From DATIHT01 sp035480415 (GTDB lineage Bacteria > Patescibacteriota > Microgenomatia > Curtissbacterales > GWA2-41-24): DNA of 20,872 nt. Positions 19,768 to 20,872 of the stretch are shown one piece after another. The position numbers were made by a program, and so were the translations under genes. Each line of letters begins with the position of its first letter. The first letter of the stretch is position 1. The stretch is taken from positions 1 through 20,872 of the forward strand of contig DATIHT010000016.1 in the NCBI GenBank assembly GCA_035480415.1. The letters are read 5' to 3'. Below the pieces are notes generated by a model, which was given only the letters and a program-made list of their open reading frames with translations, ran no database searches and had not been told where the DNA came from.

Positions 19768-20872
19768 CTACTTTTGTGGGCTATTTTTAAGAAAAGGGGA
19801 TTCCTGTTTTATTCCTTCAGATATGTATTTGGTGAGACTGGAAATCTTTATTCGATCCTGTCTGGATGTATCTCTATTCCTTACAGTTACAGCTCCATCA
19901 TCAATGGTTTCAAAATCTACTGTTATACAAAATGGAGTACCGCTTTCGTCCTGAGAAAAGTAGCGTTTTCCTATGTTTCCCCTATCGTCCCATGCAATTG
20001 GGAGCTGTAATTCTTTTTTGAGATTTTGATAAACTTCTTTGGCTTTTTTTGTAAGCTCCGGCTTGTTACCTAAAAGTGGGAACACTGCTGCTTTGTAGGG
20101 TGCCAGTTTTGGGTTAAGTTTTAAAACTATTCTTTCGCCGTCTTCTTCGTAGGCATTGACCAAGAAAAAAAGTGTGGCCCTGTCTACTCCACCAGACGTT
20201 TCGATTATGTATGGAAGATATTTTTTATTTTCTGCCTGATCAAAGTAAGTCATATCCTCGCCGGAATGTTTTTGATGCTGAGAGATGTCCCAATCTCCTC
20301 TGTTGTGGATTCCTTCAAACTCTTTCCAGCCAAAAGGTGAATCATATTCAATATCCCAAGCGTCTTTTGCGTAATGAGCTCTTTCATCTTCTTCATGCTG
20401 TCTGAACCTTAACTTATCTTTGTCCATTCCAAGTGATATATACCATTTCATTCTTTGTTCTTTCCAATAAGTGAACCATTTTTCAGATTCTTCCGGCTTT
20501 ACATAGAACTGAAGCTCCATTTGTTCAAATTCTCTGGAGCGGAAGGTGAAGTTTCCCGGGGTTATTTCGTTTCTAAATGCTTTTCCAATTTGAGCAATAC
20601 CAAACGGAACTTTTACCCTTGTAGAATTTAGTACGTTTTTGAAATTCACATGGACACCTTGGGTTATTTCTCCCCTTAGATAAACTTTTGATTTTGCTCC
20701 TTCGACAACTCCAAGGGAAGCCTCAACCAGTAGGTTAAACTTACGTGGTTCTGTGCACTCTACTTTTTTCCCTTTGTGTGATTGTTCGTGTTCTTTAAGT
20801 ATTTCTTCATGATCTGCACGAAAACGCTGATGACAGATTTTGCATTCTACCAATGGGTCTGTAAATGCCTGC
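19768..20872 (-). CDS. glyS: Glycyl-tRNA synthetase, single-chain dimeric type (5' end cut by window edge)
   Basis: Charges tRNA-Gly in the cytoplasm. About 367 residues are visible; the frame continues past the window edge, so the TTG at 20853 is not the start, and roughly 90 N-terminal residues with motif 1 are missing. Recognisable features are a zinc-binding-type CKICHQRFRADH, GEITQGVHVNFKNVL, GIAQIGKAFRNEITPGNFTF and REFEQMELQFYV (class II motif 2 region). Later come GWKEFEGIHNRGDWDISQH, IETSGGVDRATLFFL (motif 3) and the anticodon-binding domain with APYKAAVFPLL and GTPFCITVDFETIDDG. This is the homodimeric GlyQS type of archaea, eukaryotes and many bacteria, not the tetrameric alpha/beta type. 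It lies upstream of, and in the same direction as, the three-gene operon, with a separate promoter between them. Confidence 0.96.
   Translation of the reverse strand, partial: QAFTDPLVECKICHQRFRADHEEILKEHEQSHKGKKVECTEPRKFNLLVEASLGVVEGAKSKVYLRGEITQGVHVNFKNVLNSTRVKVPFGIAQIGKAFRNEITPGNFTFRSREFEQMELQFYVKPEESEKWFTYWKEQRMKWYISLGMDKDKLRFRQHEEDERAHYAKDAWDIEYDSPFGWKEFEGIHNRGDWDISQHQKHSGEDMTYFDQAENKKYLPYIIETSGGVDRATLFFLVNAYEEDGERIVLKLNPKLAPYKAAVFPLLGNKPELTKKAKEVYQNLKKELQLPIAWDDRGNIGKRYFSQDESGTPFCITVDFETIDDGAVTVRNRDTSRQDRIKISSLTKYISEGIKQESPFLKNSPQK

Noticed and set aside
1..20872. CRISPR array, tRNA, rRNA, transposase or insertion sequence
   Set aside because: No spaced identical repeats of CRISPR length, no tRNA T-loop or cloverleaf, no rRNA sequence and no transposase-like frame were seen. 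The repeats present are short tandem units or hairpins.

Overview
The window looks like a chromosomal segment of an ultrasmall Patescibacteria (CPR) bacterium, most likely of Microgenomates type. The grounds are a compact, moderately AT-rich gene layout; a shortened MurE-type ligase without its N-terminal domain; a nucleotidyltransferase-MurC fusion; a protein I recognise as DUF5652-like; and a single-chain glycyl-tRNA synthetase of the archaeal/eukaryal-like type. TGA closes several genes (mraZ, murB, the 593-residue protein), so the standard code applies. The lineage is inferred from gene content; no rRNA or tRNA gene is present to confirm it. All genes run on the minus strand except one methyltransferase.

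Right part, 20872 to 13302: a glycyl-tRNA synthetase gene cut by the window edge is followed by a strong promoter embedded in an extended palindrome. This drives a tight three-gene operon of large proteins (593, 845 and 674 residues) that I cannot assign to a known system. The first has two regions resembling winged-helix DNA-binding domains. The second has a recognisable PD-(D/E)XK nuclease-like core and a possible C-terminal winged helix. The third is unrecognised. A hairpin terminator ends the operon. This is the best candidate in the window for an undescribed system.

Middle part, 13301 to 10500: a lone plus-strand SAM methyltransferase gene sits between two direct copies of a ~45-bp promoter-plus-hairpin element. 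One copy is the promoter and leader of a divergent purF with a propeptide and all four expected Fe-S cysteines. A 31-codon single-pass membrane protein gene follows purF.

Left part, 10440 to 1: a reduced division and cell-wall cluster in the order mraZ, rsmH, ftsL-like, ftsI-type PBP, DUF5652-like membrane protein, membrane-anchored hypothetical, murE, glmU-like/murC fusion, murB, murA (cut by the left edge). It begins with a six-copy 10-bp-phased array that fits an MraZ operator. Several cell-wall enzymes show active-site changes: MurA carries Asp at the fosfomycin-target Cys position, MurB has Cys for the catalytic Ser, and the MurC domain has an altered P-loop and lacks the usual His-His-Pro motif.

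Recurring themes: several genes have an extended -10 motif (TGnTACAnT-like) only 6 to 9 bases before the start codon, suggesting leaderless transcripts. Intergenic gaps carry short 7- to 9-bp tandem repeats. No tRNA, rRNA, CRISPR array, transposase or insertion sequence was seen.
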